Of a stretch of 64,000 nt of DNA, positions 43,745 through 51,568 are shown in pieces. The position numbers and the translations under genes were made by a program. The notes under the pieces are model-generated. The model saw nothing but the letters and a program-made list of their open reading frames with translations, was not told the DNA's origin and searched no databases. Within the stretch, counting starts at the first letter, position 1. Each line of letters starts with the position of its first letter. Source of the stretch: Siculibacillus lacustris (GTDB taxonomy: Bacteria; Pseudomonadota; Alphaproteobacteria; Rhizobiales; Ancalomicrobiaceae); the NCBI RefSeq assembly GCF_004328075.1, contig NZ_SJFN01000010.1, positions 124,001 through 188,000 on the forward strand, read 5' to 3'.

Positions 43745-44913
43745 GGCGTGCCCTCGCTGCGGGCGGAGGCCGGCCGCGACGGGCGGGCGGTCGCGGGGAG
43801 CGGGGCGAGCGGCAGCAGGGCGGCGAGGGTCGCCGTATCGAGGCGCCCGTCGGCGTTGACGAAGCCGAAGCCGTCGCGGAATTCCCAATGGGTCCAGCCC
43901 AGGCAATGGCGCTCGGCGGCGGCGGTGACCGCGGCGAGCCAGGCCCGGCGCTCGGCCGGCGCGGCGGCGCCGCGGTAGACGCCGAATTCGCCGATCACCA
44001 CCGGACGCGAGCGCGCCCGGCTCCAGTCCGCCAAGCGCGCCATGTGGCGCTCGATGTCGTCGAGGCCGAAGGTCACGGCGCGCAGGCTGTCGAGATAGGT
44101 CGCGACCTCGCCGGCGCCGCCGGCTCGGGCGGTGGCGGCGAGCGCGGCGAGGCGGCGATCGTCGCCGCGGAAGGGGAAGGGCACGCCCTTCAACTCGGCG
44201 ATCGGATCGGGCCGCATCCAGTCGGCGCCCTGGTGGGTGAAGACCATCGGATCGTAATAGTGCACCGCCCAGACCGTCGCCGGGTCGGGCAGCGGGGTCG
44301 ATGCGGCGAGGCGCTCGACCCGCTGCGGACCGCCGGTCGACAGGATCAGCGTCGTGGACGGCATCACCCGGCGCGCTGCGGCGACGATCTCGGCCTGCAT
44401 GCGGGCCCAGGTGGCATCGTCGAGCGGCGGTTCGTTGAGGATCTCGGCGAAGACGCGACCGGCCGGGCGGGCAGCGAGGATCGGCCCGAGCTCGGTCCAG
44501 ATGGCGATCACCGCCCGTTCGGCGGCGGAAGCATCGGTGCGGAACAGGGTCTCCAGGGCGTCGCCGCCGTGCAGATCGACGACCACCGCGAAGTCGAGGG
44601 CGAGCAGCCGGTCGATCGCCGCGGCGACCGCCCGGCGGGTGCGGGCGACGTCGGCGGCCGGTGTGAAGCGCGGCGACAGGGTCTCGGCGCGGACCGGCAG
44701 GCGCACATGGGTCATGCCGCGGGCGCGCAGGTCGGCGAGCATGCGGGCCTCGGGTGGGCGCGCGGGGACGTCGTCGAACCAGCCGGTGAGCGAGAAGCCG
44801 CGCGCCAGCGGATCCCCCGGCGCCACCGGACAGTCGGGGGTCGCGGCGGCGACCGGCCCGGCGAAGAGGGCGGCGGCGAGGATCACGGTGCGGGCGACGG
44901 CGGCGTGGTCCAT
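43741..44913 (-). CDS. Glycoside hydrolase family 5 protein (secreted)
   Basis: A 390-residue exported enzyme with a signal peptide (VARTVILAAALFAGPVAAA). The GH5 pattern is clear: GFSLTGWFDD at the start, a substrate-binding HVRLPVRAE, the acid/base glutamate in FAEILNEPP (Glu161), HYYDP near residue 220, and the nucleophile in VVIGEFG (Glu309). It likely cuts or trims the beta-linked polymer made by this cluster in the periplasm. It starts 4 bases after the glycosyltransferase gene upstream and overlaps the hydrolase gene downstream. Confidence 0.9.
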   Translation of the reverse strand: MDHAAVARTVILAAALFAGPVAAATPDCPVAPGDPLARGFSLTGWFDDVPARPPEARMLADLRARGMTHVRLPVRAETLSPRFTPAADVARTRRAVAAAIDRLLALDFAVVVDLHGGDALETLFRTDASAAERAVIAIWTELGPILAARPAGRVFAEILNEPPLDDATWARMQAEIVAAARRVMPSTTLILSTGGPQRVERLAASTPLPDPATVWAVHYYDPMVFTHQGADWMRPDPIAELKGVPFPFRGDDRRLAALAATARAGGAGEVATYLDSLRAVTFGLDDIERHMARLADWSRARSRPVVIGEFGVYRGAAAPAERRAWLAAVTAAAERHCLGWTHWEFRDGFGFVNADGRLDTATLAALLPLAPLPATARPSRPASARSEGTP

Positions 44914-44917
44914 GCGG

Positions 44918-45754
44918 TCACCCCGTCCGGGTCAGGAGCAGGCGCAGGGCCGAGAAATTGGTGTGGAAATAACGGGGCCCGAGGCGGCGCGGCTCGAGGG
45001 CGGTGCGCCAGGCCCATTCCAGCCCGAGGTCCTGGAGCAGTCGCGGCGCGCGCGGCCGGCGTCCGGCGACGAAGTCGAACAGGCCGCCGGCGGTCTTGAC
45101 CACGCCGACCCCGGTCAGGCGGTGGAGATTGCGCAGCGCGAAGTCCTGCTCCTTGGGCACGCCGAGGCCGAGCCACAGCACGTCGGGGGCGAAGTCGTTG
45201 ACCAGATCGATGATCCGTTCCTCCTCGTCGCGGGCGAAATAGCCGTGGTGGCCGCGCACTTCCGGCGCGTCGGGATAGAGCCGGTTGAGGGTGGCGACGG
45301 CGTCGCGGTTGACGTCCGCCGTGGCGCCGAGCAGGAAGGAGCGGACGCCGTCGGTGGCCGCCCGTCCCATCACGTCGTGGATCAGATCGGTGGTGGCGAC
45401 GCGCTCGGGCAGCGGCGTGTCGGTCAAGAGCCACGAGGCGAAGACCATCGGCATGCCGTCGGCATGGATCGCGTCGGCGGCGAGGAACTGGCGGCGCACC
45501 TCGGGATCGCGATCGCACAGCACCAGAACCTGGCCGTTGGCGGACGTCTGGAAGCTCGGGGGCATGGCCACGCCACGGCGCAACAGCGCCACTTCGACGA
45601 TACGGCGCGCCGCCTCCGGCCGATCGACCACGGCGATCGGCAGGCCGCCGATGAGCACGGACCGTTGGCTGCGAGCGAGTGGTGACGTCTCTGCGTGGTG
45701 GAGGCCGCTACCTCGAGGGTTGCGACCGACCACGGGAGTCGAATGTTTGTTCAT
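44918..45754 (-). CDS. WecG/TagA/CpsF family glycosyltransferase
   Basis: The 278-residue GT26-family enzyme has QVLVLCDRDPEVR, IHADGMPMVFAS with the conserved Asp, FLLGATADV, and LWLGLGVPKEQDF. Near the end is KTAGGLFDFVAGRRPRAPRLLQDLGLEWAWR. Such enzymes add a sugar, often ManNAc or a uronic acid, to a lipid-linked intermediate at the cytoplasmic membrane. I chose the ATG at 45754 because GGGAGAAG precedes it. It is separated from the flippase gene by 91 relatively AT-rich bases that may hold an internal promoter. Confidence 0.92.
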   Translation of the reverse strand: MNKHSTPVVGRNPRGSGLHHAETSPLARSQRSVLIGGLPIAVVDRPEAARRIVEVALLRRGVAMPPSFQTSANGQVLVLCDRDPEVRRQFLAADAIHADGMPMVFASWLLTDTPLPERVATTDLIHDVMGRAATDGVRSFLLGATADVNRDAVATLNRLYPDAPEVRGHHGYFARDEEERIIDLVNDFAPDVLWLGLGVPKEQDFALRNLHRLTGVGVVKTAGGLFDFVAGRRPRAPRLLQDLGLEWAWRTALEPRRLGPRYFHTNFSALRLLLTRTG

Positions 45755-45845
45755 CGACGGGCTTCTCCCGCCGAGAACCCTAGCGTCACGCCCCGTCGAA
45801 GGAGTGAATCCGCAGCGATTCAAATTGGCATTTTAGCTGTAAACG

Positions 45846-47171
45846 TTAATCGCGATCGGGCGAATTCATCGGCATTTTATGGAAGATCCCGAAGATGCTC
45901 GGATCGATGCCGATTTTTCGGATGCACACGACGGTGACGACGATCGCCAACGGGGCAACCGCGATCACCACGGCGATCGCCGCGCCGATCAGCCCGAAAT
46001 TCGGCACCAATGCGACGAAGAGTCCCACCCGCACCACCAGGGCGACGGCGATCAGGCGCAGATAGAGCTGCTCGCGGCCGGTGGTCAGCATCAACAGCGG
46101 CCCGGGGCCGGCGAGGGTGCCGAAGGCGGTGACACCGGCGAGGATCGACAGGATCGTCGTCTGCTCGCGATAGGCCGCGCCGAACAGCGACAACAGCCAG
46201 CCGCCGCCGAACAGCACGCCGGCGAGGACCGCGGCGACCAGCACCAGGGCCAGCGCCATCACCCGGCTCATCAAGGCCTGGAGTTCGACGTGGCGGTCGG
46301 CGAAGTAGAGGGTCGAGATGCGCGAGGCGGTGTAGTTGTGCAGGCCGCTGGTCAGCATCGTGAAGACGTTGGCGATGCGCACCGCCACGAACCAACCGGC
46401 CGAGACGCGCGGCCCGGCGAGCGCGCCGATCAGCACCACGTCGGCATATTGATTGGCCGCCTCGATCATCGCCGCGCTGGTCATGGTGGCGCCCAGTCGC
46501 GACCAGGCCGCGGCCAGATAGGTCGGGCGTGCGACGCGGACCGCGGCGGGCAGGCCGCGCCGCACCGCCACGGTCTGGGCGAGGAGCGCGACGATCTGGC
46601 CGACGGTTGCCACCGCGAAGAAGGTGGCGATCGAGGTGGTGCGACCGGCCAAGAGGCCGAGGCCGAGCACCAGCACCAGCGGCAGGCGCCAGGTCAGTTC
46701 GCGATGGGGTTCGGAATGGAGGATGCCGCGCACCGCCCGGGTCAGGCTCGAGGCGTAGAGCAGCAGCGTCTGGGTCACCAGGAAGGCGGCCGCCGCGGCG
46801 AGATCGGGGGCGGCGAGACGGCCGTCGACGAAGCCGGCCCAACCGACGAAGCCGGCGGCGGCGAGAAGCGCACCGCCGCTCGCCACTGCGAGGCCCCAGC
46901 GCAGGGCGCCGCGGGCGGTGCCCGGGGCCTGTTCGACGAACTCGCCCCAGGCGCGCAGGATCAGTGTCTCCTGTCCGAGCACCGCCAGGACGGCGAGGAA
47001 GGACACGACGTTGAACACGATCACCAGGAGGCCGAAGGCGGCGACGTCCATGGTGCGCGCGGCCAGCGCGAACATCACCAGAGCGGTGCCCGAGCCGGCG
47101 ACCTTGACCGCCAGGGCGAGGCCGGCGCCGCGGATCGAGCGGTCGGCGAGGGCACGGGCGAGACGCGACAT
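45846..47171 (-). CDS. Polysaccharide flippase, Wzx-like
   Basis: A 441-residue membrane protein with about 12-14 hydrophobic segments and the MATE/MVF-like layout of Wzx flippases (VFNVVSFLAVLAVLGQETLILRAWG, ANQYADVVLIGAL, GWFVAVRIANVF). It would move lipid-linked repeat units across the inner membrane. The start ATG overlaps the preceding stop by one base (TGATG). It sits between the GINT-like and WecG genes. Confidence 0.88.
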   Translation of the reverse strand: MSRLARALADRSIRGAGLALAVKVAGSGTALVMFALAARTMDVAAFGLLVIVFNVVSFLAVLAVLGQETLILRAWGEFVEQAPGTARGALRWGLAVASGGALLAAAGFVGWAGFVDGRLAAPDLAAAAAFLVTQTLLLYASSLTRAVRGILHSEPHRELTWRLPLVLVLGLGLLAGRTTSIATFFAVATVGQIVALLAQTVAVRRGLPAAVRVARPTYLAAAWSRLGATMTSAAMIEAANQYADVVLIGALAGPRVSAGWFVAVRIANVFTMLTSGLHNYTASRISTLYFADRHVELQALMSRVMALALVLVAAVLAGVLFGGGWLLSLFGAAYREQTTILSILAGVTAFGTLAGPGPLLMLTTGREQLYLRLIAVALVVRVGLFVALVPNFGLIGAAIAVVIAVAPLAIVVTVVCIRKIGIDPSIFGIFHKMPMNSPDRD

Positions 47172-48694
47172 CACGGTTCGCCTCGCGGGCGGGTCCGCGC
47201 CTCGACCACGCGGGCGAGCAGGCGGGAGCGCGGCCGCAGCACCGAGCCGTCGATCACCTCGAGGCGGCCGACCCGGTTGAGGGTGTGGAGGCGACGGCCG
47301 GGCCAGCGCCGGCCGGGACGCAGCACGGCGCGGACCTCCTGGCGGAAATCGTCGTCGTCGAGCCGGGTGATCTCGGCCAGCACCAGGGCGCCGCCGTAGC
47401 CGTCGCTGCAATCCTGGGCGGGGCGGAACAGCCGGTCGCCGCGGCGGAACACCGCGCCGGCCGGACGCGCCTGGGTGCGATCGACCAGCGGCGCCTCGAC
47501 CGCGTGCGGCCGCCAGGGGCCGAAGGGTGAGGGGGCGACGTGGATCGACAGGGTGTCGGACCAGCCGCCGCCGCCGTCGCGCGCCGTGCCGAACATCCAC
47601 CAGCGGCCGGCGTGTTCGAAGATCGTGGCGTCGGACAGGACCAGATCGTCGAGCAGCGTCGCCACCCGTTCCCAGCGGTCGGGGAAGGCGGTGCAGCGGT
47701 AGAGCGCGACGTCGCGGGCGCCGGTGCTCTCGGGGATCATCCACAGCGCGCCGTCATGGGCGAAGACGAAGGGGTAGGAGAGGTGCCAGGGCTCTTGGAG
47801 CACCGGTCGGGCGGGGCCGCTGGGGCCGCGCGCGTCGAAGGGGATCGCCGAGACGACGCCGCGGCCGAGGCGGTGGTCGAGGTCTTCGACGAACAGCGCG
47901 GTGCGGCCCTCCCAGGTGGCGACGAAGGGATCGGCGTAGAAGCGCGGGCCGGGATCGGCGAGGACCTGAAACAGCGGGCCGGAGAGATCGCCGGTCTCGG
48001 CGATGCCCGGGCCGTCGTGGAGGCGCCAGCCGACCCGCCAATGGGGGGCGTGGCAGCACAGGCGATAGACGCTGCGCACCAGCGTCGCGGCCAAGGTCTG
48101 GGCCAAGGCGCGGCCCGCGGAGCGGGCGAGGCCGCGGGCGGGCGCGAAAATCGCCGGCGGGATCGGGCGGGCGCGGCCGGCGGCGACGGCGCCGACATGG
48201 GCGAGGACCAGGGTCGCGACCCGAGCGCCGACCGCTTCGATCCCACCGCGCAGGCCGGCCGCCGCCTCGAGCGAGGGCAGGCCGCGTTCGACCACGGCGC
48301 CGGCGGTGTCGACGATCTCGATCAGCGGGGTCGATCCGGCGGTGAGCGCGGCGATCGCCGCATCTTCGCCGGGAAGGCCGTCGGCGTGGAGGACCAGCCG
48401 GTTTGCCGGGCCGGGCTCCGGCGGCGCTCTGGTCAGATCGAGGGTCAGGTCGGGGGCGAAGTCGGCGTCGGGCGGCGGCGCGATGGTCGTCGGCGCAACC
48501 CGGTCGGCGCCGCTCGGCCGCAGGCGGCCGACCAGCAGGCGCTCGAGCTCGAGCACTTCGGCGAGGAGCGCCGGCGGCGGTGGTGCGGTGACGCCCTCGC
48601 AACGCACGAGGTGGCCGCGCGCGATCAGCGACGCGGCGAGGTCGGCCATCCAACGGCGCGGGCGGGCGGTTTCGACGATCAGCAGCAGCTTCAT
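47171..48694 (-). CDS. GINT1-like putative glycosyltransferase/beta-propeller protein
   Basis: The 507-residue protein has a loosely conserved N-terminal part of about 220 residues. The C-terminal part looks like the five-bladed propeller type seen in glucosamine inositolphosphorylceramide transferase 1 and GH43/GH68-like proteins. Segments are RFYADPFVATWEGRTALFVEDLDH, LSYPFVFAHDGALWMIPEST, LSDATIFEHAGRWWMFGTA, RPAGAVFRRGDRLFRPAQDC and LHTLNRVG. It probably adds or modifies a sugar in the polymer. It overlaps the GT4 gene by four bases. The functional call is tentative; the domain resemblance is from memory. Confidence 0.7.
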   Translation of the reverse strand: MKLLLIVETARPRRWMADLAASLIARGHLVRCEGVTAPPPPALLAEVLELERLLVGRLRPSGADRVAPTTIAPPPDADFAPDLTLDLTRAPPEPGPANRLVLHADGLPGEDAAIAALTAGSTPLIEIVDTAGAVVERGLPSLEAAAGLRGGIEAVGARVATLVLAHVGAVAAGRARPIPPAIFAPARGLARSAGRALAQTLAATLVRSVYRLCCHAPHWRVGWRLHDGPGIAETGDLSGPLFQVLADPGPRFYADPFVATWEGRTALFVEDLDHRLGRGVVSAIPFDARGPSGPARPVLQEPWHLSYPFVFAHDGALWMIPESTGARDVALYRCTAFPDRWERVATLLDDLVLSDATIFEHAGRWWMFGTARDGGGGWSDTLSIHVAPSPFGPWRPHAVEAPLVDRTQARPAGAVFRRGDRLFRPAQDCSDGYGGALVLAEITRLDDDDFRQEVRAVLRPGRRWPGRRLHTLNRVGRLEVIDGSVLRPRSRLLARVVEARTRPRGEP

Positions 48695-49848
48695 CGCATC
48701 CCCCCTCCGGTCACGTCATCGATCAGGCGGGCGTAGGCGTCGACCATCGCATCGAGCGAGAAGCGCCGATCGAGCCCGGCGCCGGCGCGGCGGAGGTCGG
48801 CGGCGAGCCCCGGATCGGCGAAGATCCGGTCGACCGCCGCGGCGAAGGCGGCGCCGTCGGTCGGGTCGACGAACAGCGCGGCGGCGGCGCCGTCGCAGGC
48901 CAGCACTTCGCGCAGCACCGGCAGGTCGGCGGCGACCACCGGAATGCCGGCCTGGGCGGCTTCGACCCCGGCGAGGCCGAAGGTCTCGGCGGCGGTGGGG
49001 AAGACGAAGACGTCGAGGGCGGCGAGGAAATCGCCGACTCGGGTCGGTTGCAGCTCGCCGACGAAATGGACGCGGGCCGCGACGCCGAGCTCGTGGGCGA
49101 AGCCGGTCAGGCGGGCGAGGTCGGGGCCCTGGCCGGCCAGCGCGAGATGGCGGTCGGGCATGCGGGCGAGGAGACGCACCGCGGCGTCGAGGCGCTTGGT
49201 CGGATGGAGCCGGGCGGCGCAGCCGAGGAGCTCGACGTCCTGCGGCAGATCGAGGCGGCGGCGGGCCTCGGCGCGGTCGAGCGGGCTCTTCTTGCGCTCG
49301 AAGCCGTGGGGGATCGCCACGATGCGGGCGCGGTAGGCGGCGGGATGGCCGGCATAGAGCCGCGCCGTCTCGTCGGAATTGACGGTGATCCGGTCGTAGA
49401 GGCCGAAGCGGCCGAGCGCGCGGTCGACGATGCGCAAAGGGCCGTTGGTGACCTCGGTCGCCGAGACCTGATTGGCGACGATCGCCGGGACGCCGGCGAG
49501 TCGCGACAGGGGGGCGCCGAGGACATTGCCCCAGTGCTGGAAGGTCAGGACCACGTCGGGGGCGATGCGGGCGATGCGGCGGCGGGTCTCGACCAGGAAA
49601 CGGGCGAAGGCCAGCGGATTGCCGGGCCGTGCGGCGACGCAGACCTCGACGTCGCCGAGATCGGTGGCTCCCCCGGTGCGGCTGTAGAAGAACAGATGGC
49701 GCACCGCGTGGCCGCGGCGGGCGAGGCCGGCGCCGACCAGACGGGAGATCTCCTGGGCGCCGGCGTTCTCCGCCTGGGTCTGGATCATCAGCACGGTCCG
49801 CGGGCGGGCGGCCGGCGGGCTCGCCGGGGTGTCGGGCGTGTCGGCCAT
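48691..49848 (-). CDS. GT4-family glycosyltransferase
   Basis: A 385-residue GT-B enzyme. The N-terminal Rossmann half begins after a Pro/Ala-rich stretch with TVLMIQTQAENAGAQEISRLVGAGLARRGH. The C-terminal half has GCAARLHPTKRLDAAVRLLA, LAGQGPDLARL, and the donor-site FVFPTAAETFGLAGVEAAQAGIPVVAADLP with the E-x7-E motif. It transfers a sugar from an NDP donor with retention. It overlaps neighbours on both sides (TGATG and ATGA), so is in the middle of one operon. Confidence 0.93.
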   Translation of the reverse strand: MADTPDTPASPPAARPRTVLMIQTQAENAGAQEISRLVGAGLARRGHAVRHLFFYSRTGGATDLGDVEVCVAARPGNPLAFARFLVETRRRIARIAPDVVLTFQHWGNVLGAPLSRLAGVPAIVANQVSATEVTNGPLRIVDRALGRFGLYDRITVNSDETARLYAGHPAAYRARIVAIPHGFERKKSPLDRAEARRRLDLPQDVELLGCAARLHPTKRLDAAVRLLARMPDRHLALAGQGPDLARLTGFAHELGVAARVHFVGELQPTRVGDFLAALDVFVFPTAAETFGLAGVEAAQAGIPVVAADLPVLREVLACDGAAAALFVDPTDGAAFAAAVDRIFADPGLAADLRRAGAGLDRRFSLDAMVDAYARLIDDVTGGGMR

Positions 49849-51383
49849 CAGGTCCTCTCGACGGCGAGGGCGGCGGGCGCCGGTTCGGGACGGCGTTCGG
49901 CGGATCCGATCACCAGACCGGTGAAGGCCAGGACCAGGCCGAGGGCGAGCGGCGAGAAGAGCGCCTCCTCCTGGAACAGGCCGTTGACCACCACGATCAG
50001 CGTGGCGAAGGCGGCGAGGCCCTGGTGGAGGTTGCCGGAGCGGGCGTAGAGACGCCAGGCCCGCGCGGCGATCGCCAGATAATGGGCGAGAACCAGCAGG
50101 CCGGCGACCCCCATCTGCCACAACAGCACGCCGATCGCACTCTCCACCGCGCCGTCGAAACTGCCGGCCTCCTGGGCCTTCGACCATTCCGCCATGGTGA
50201 TGGCGCCGGCGAGGTTGCCGCCCGAGCCGATGCCGTGGCCGAGCGGCAGGGCGACGAAGCCCTTGAGCCCGCCCATCAGACCGATCACGTGGTAGTCGCC
50301 GCCGGCGAGCCCGGTGACGATCATCGCCGCGACATAGATCACCAATACCGCCAGCAGCACCGGCAAGGTCCGCGCGGCGCCGATCGCCCGCGAGCCGACC
50401 CAGGCGGCGACGACCAGCAGCAAGAGCGCCATCGCGCCCTTGACCGAGGCCAGCACCAGCAGCGGCGCGGAAAGCGCCGCGAACAGCGGCCGGCCGGCGG
50501 CGATCAGGTAGAGCGCCAGGAAGGCCAGGGCATAGCCGAAGGCGATGGCGTGGATGTTCGGCCCGTGCAGGCGCATCACTTCGATACCGTCGAAATAGGG
50601 GGTGTTGAACAGGTTGATACGGAAATAGTCCTCGATGTCGCGATAGACGAAGCCGGTCTGGGCGAGCACGTCCTCCCAATAGCCCGAGCTGCGCATGCCG
50701 GCGGCGTTGAACTCCCAATAGCCGTCGCCGTTGGTCAGCGCCAGCCAGCTGCGCCGCGACAGCATCTCGAGCCAGCCGCAGGCGAAGACCATGCCCGCAT
50801 AGACCACGATCATCCGGCCGACGTCGAGGCGGGCGCGGGCGGCGGTGAGCAGGCAGATGTGGAACAGCAGCAGCGGCGTGACGATGTTGCGGGTGTAGAC
50901 GATGGTCGCCGAGCCGTTGGCCGGCAGACCGAGGGCGGCGAAGGCGCCGATCACCGCGAACAGCCCGAGGCCCTGGAAGATCAGGCGGCGGATCGCCGGC
51001 GAATGCGCGGCGGGGGCGCGTAGAAAATCGACGATCAACACCGCCCAGACCACCACGGTCTCGAGAAAGGTGTAGCCGCGGATGAAGGTGAAGACGTCGG
51101 CATCGGGGATCAGCGGCGACAACAGCGACACGAACAGGTTCTGGAACATCATCGCGAAGATCAGCACCGCCGGCACGAAGCGCCAGAGGTGGTTGGCGAG
51201 GAGGAAGGCGAGGATCACGGCGAGCGGCACGCCGATCAGCGGCGACACCAGTTGGGCGAGCATCGGCGCGGCGGTGACGCCGCAGGCCAGGGCCAAGGTC
51301 GCCGCGACCGAGCCGAAGGCGACCGGGGCGGTGGCCCTGCCGTCGGCGGGCGGTGCGCCGAGGCGCGGGGCGGCGGCGTCCAT
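49848..51383 (-). CDS. O-antigen ligase/polymerase-like membrane protein (Wzy/WaaL type)
   Basis: The 511-residue protein has about 10-12 transmembrane segments and a large periplasmic loop in the middle (about residues 205-260, with NGDGYWEFNAAGMRSSGYWEDV and NTPYFDGIEVMRLHGPN). A late segment has ALPLGHGIGSGGN, typical of the Wzy_C/O-antigen ligase region. It likely polymerises repeat units. I chose the ATG at 51383 with CGAGGAGGACC before it. It is the first gene of the seven-gene leftward operon. Confidence 0.85.
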   Translation of the reverse strand: MDAAAPRLGAPPADGRATAPVAFGSVAATLALACGVTAAPMLAQLVSPLIGVPLAVILAFLLANHLWRFVPAVLIFAMMFQNLFVSLLSPLIPDADVFTFIRGYTFLETVVVWAVLIVDFLRAPAAHSPAIRRLIFQGLGLFAVIGAFAALGLPANGSATIVYTRNIVTPLLLFHICLLTAARARLDVGRMIVVYAGMVFACGWLEMLSRRSWLALTNGDGYWEFNAAGMRSSGYWEDVLAQTGFVYRDIEDYFRINLFNTPYFDGIEVMRLHGPNIHAIAFGYALAFLALYLIAAGRPLFAALSAPLLVLASVKGAMALLLLVVAAWVGSRAIGAARTLPVLLAVLVIYVAAMIVTGLAGGDYHVIGLMGGLKGFVALPLGHGIGSGGNLAGAITMAEWSKAQEAGSFDGAVESAIGVLLWQMGVAGLLVLAHYLAIAARAWRLYARSGNLHQGLAAFATLIVVVNGLFQEEALFSPLALGLVLAFTGLVIGSAERRPEPAPAALAVERT

Positions 51384-51446
51384 CCGGTCCTCCTCGCGAG
51401 GGTCGTTGCGCGGGCGGTTGCGTCTCTTTCCTGATACCGCCGAAGT

Positions 51447-51464
51447 CGTAAGCAAGGGTTAACC
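51447..51464. promoter_or_regulatory. CtrA-like box in the divergent polysaccharide promoter region
   Basis: The sequence GTAA-N7-TTAACC lies between the polymerase gene and the Wzz-like gene. It matches the CtrA consensus TTAA-N7-TTAAC with one mismatch in the first half. GGTTAACC is itself a palindrome. The position suits control of one or both divergent units, but a single imperfect match is weak. Confidence 0.3.
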
Positions 51465-51568
51465 AAGATCGCGCTTGATGGAGCGTGGCGCATGCCGGCG
51501 ACGAGCGACCGGCCGCGCCTCGCGGCGGCACCTCGGGGGCGACGCCGCCGACCCATCGAAGGACTGCC

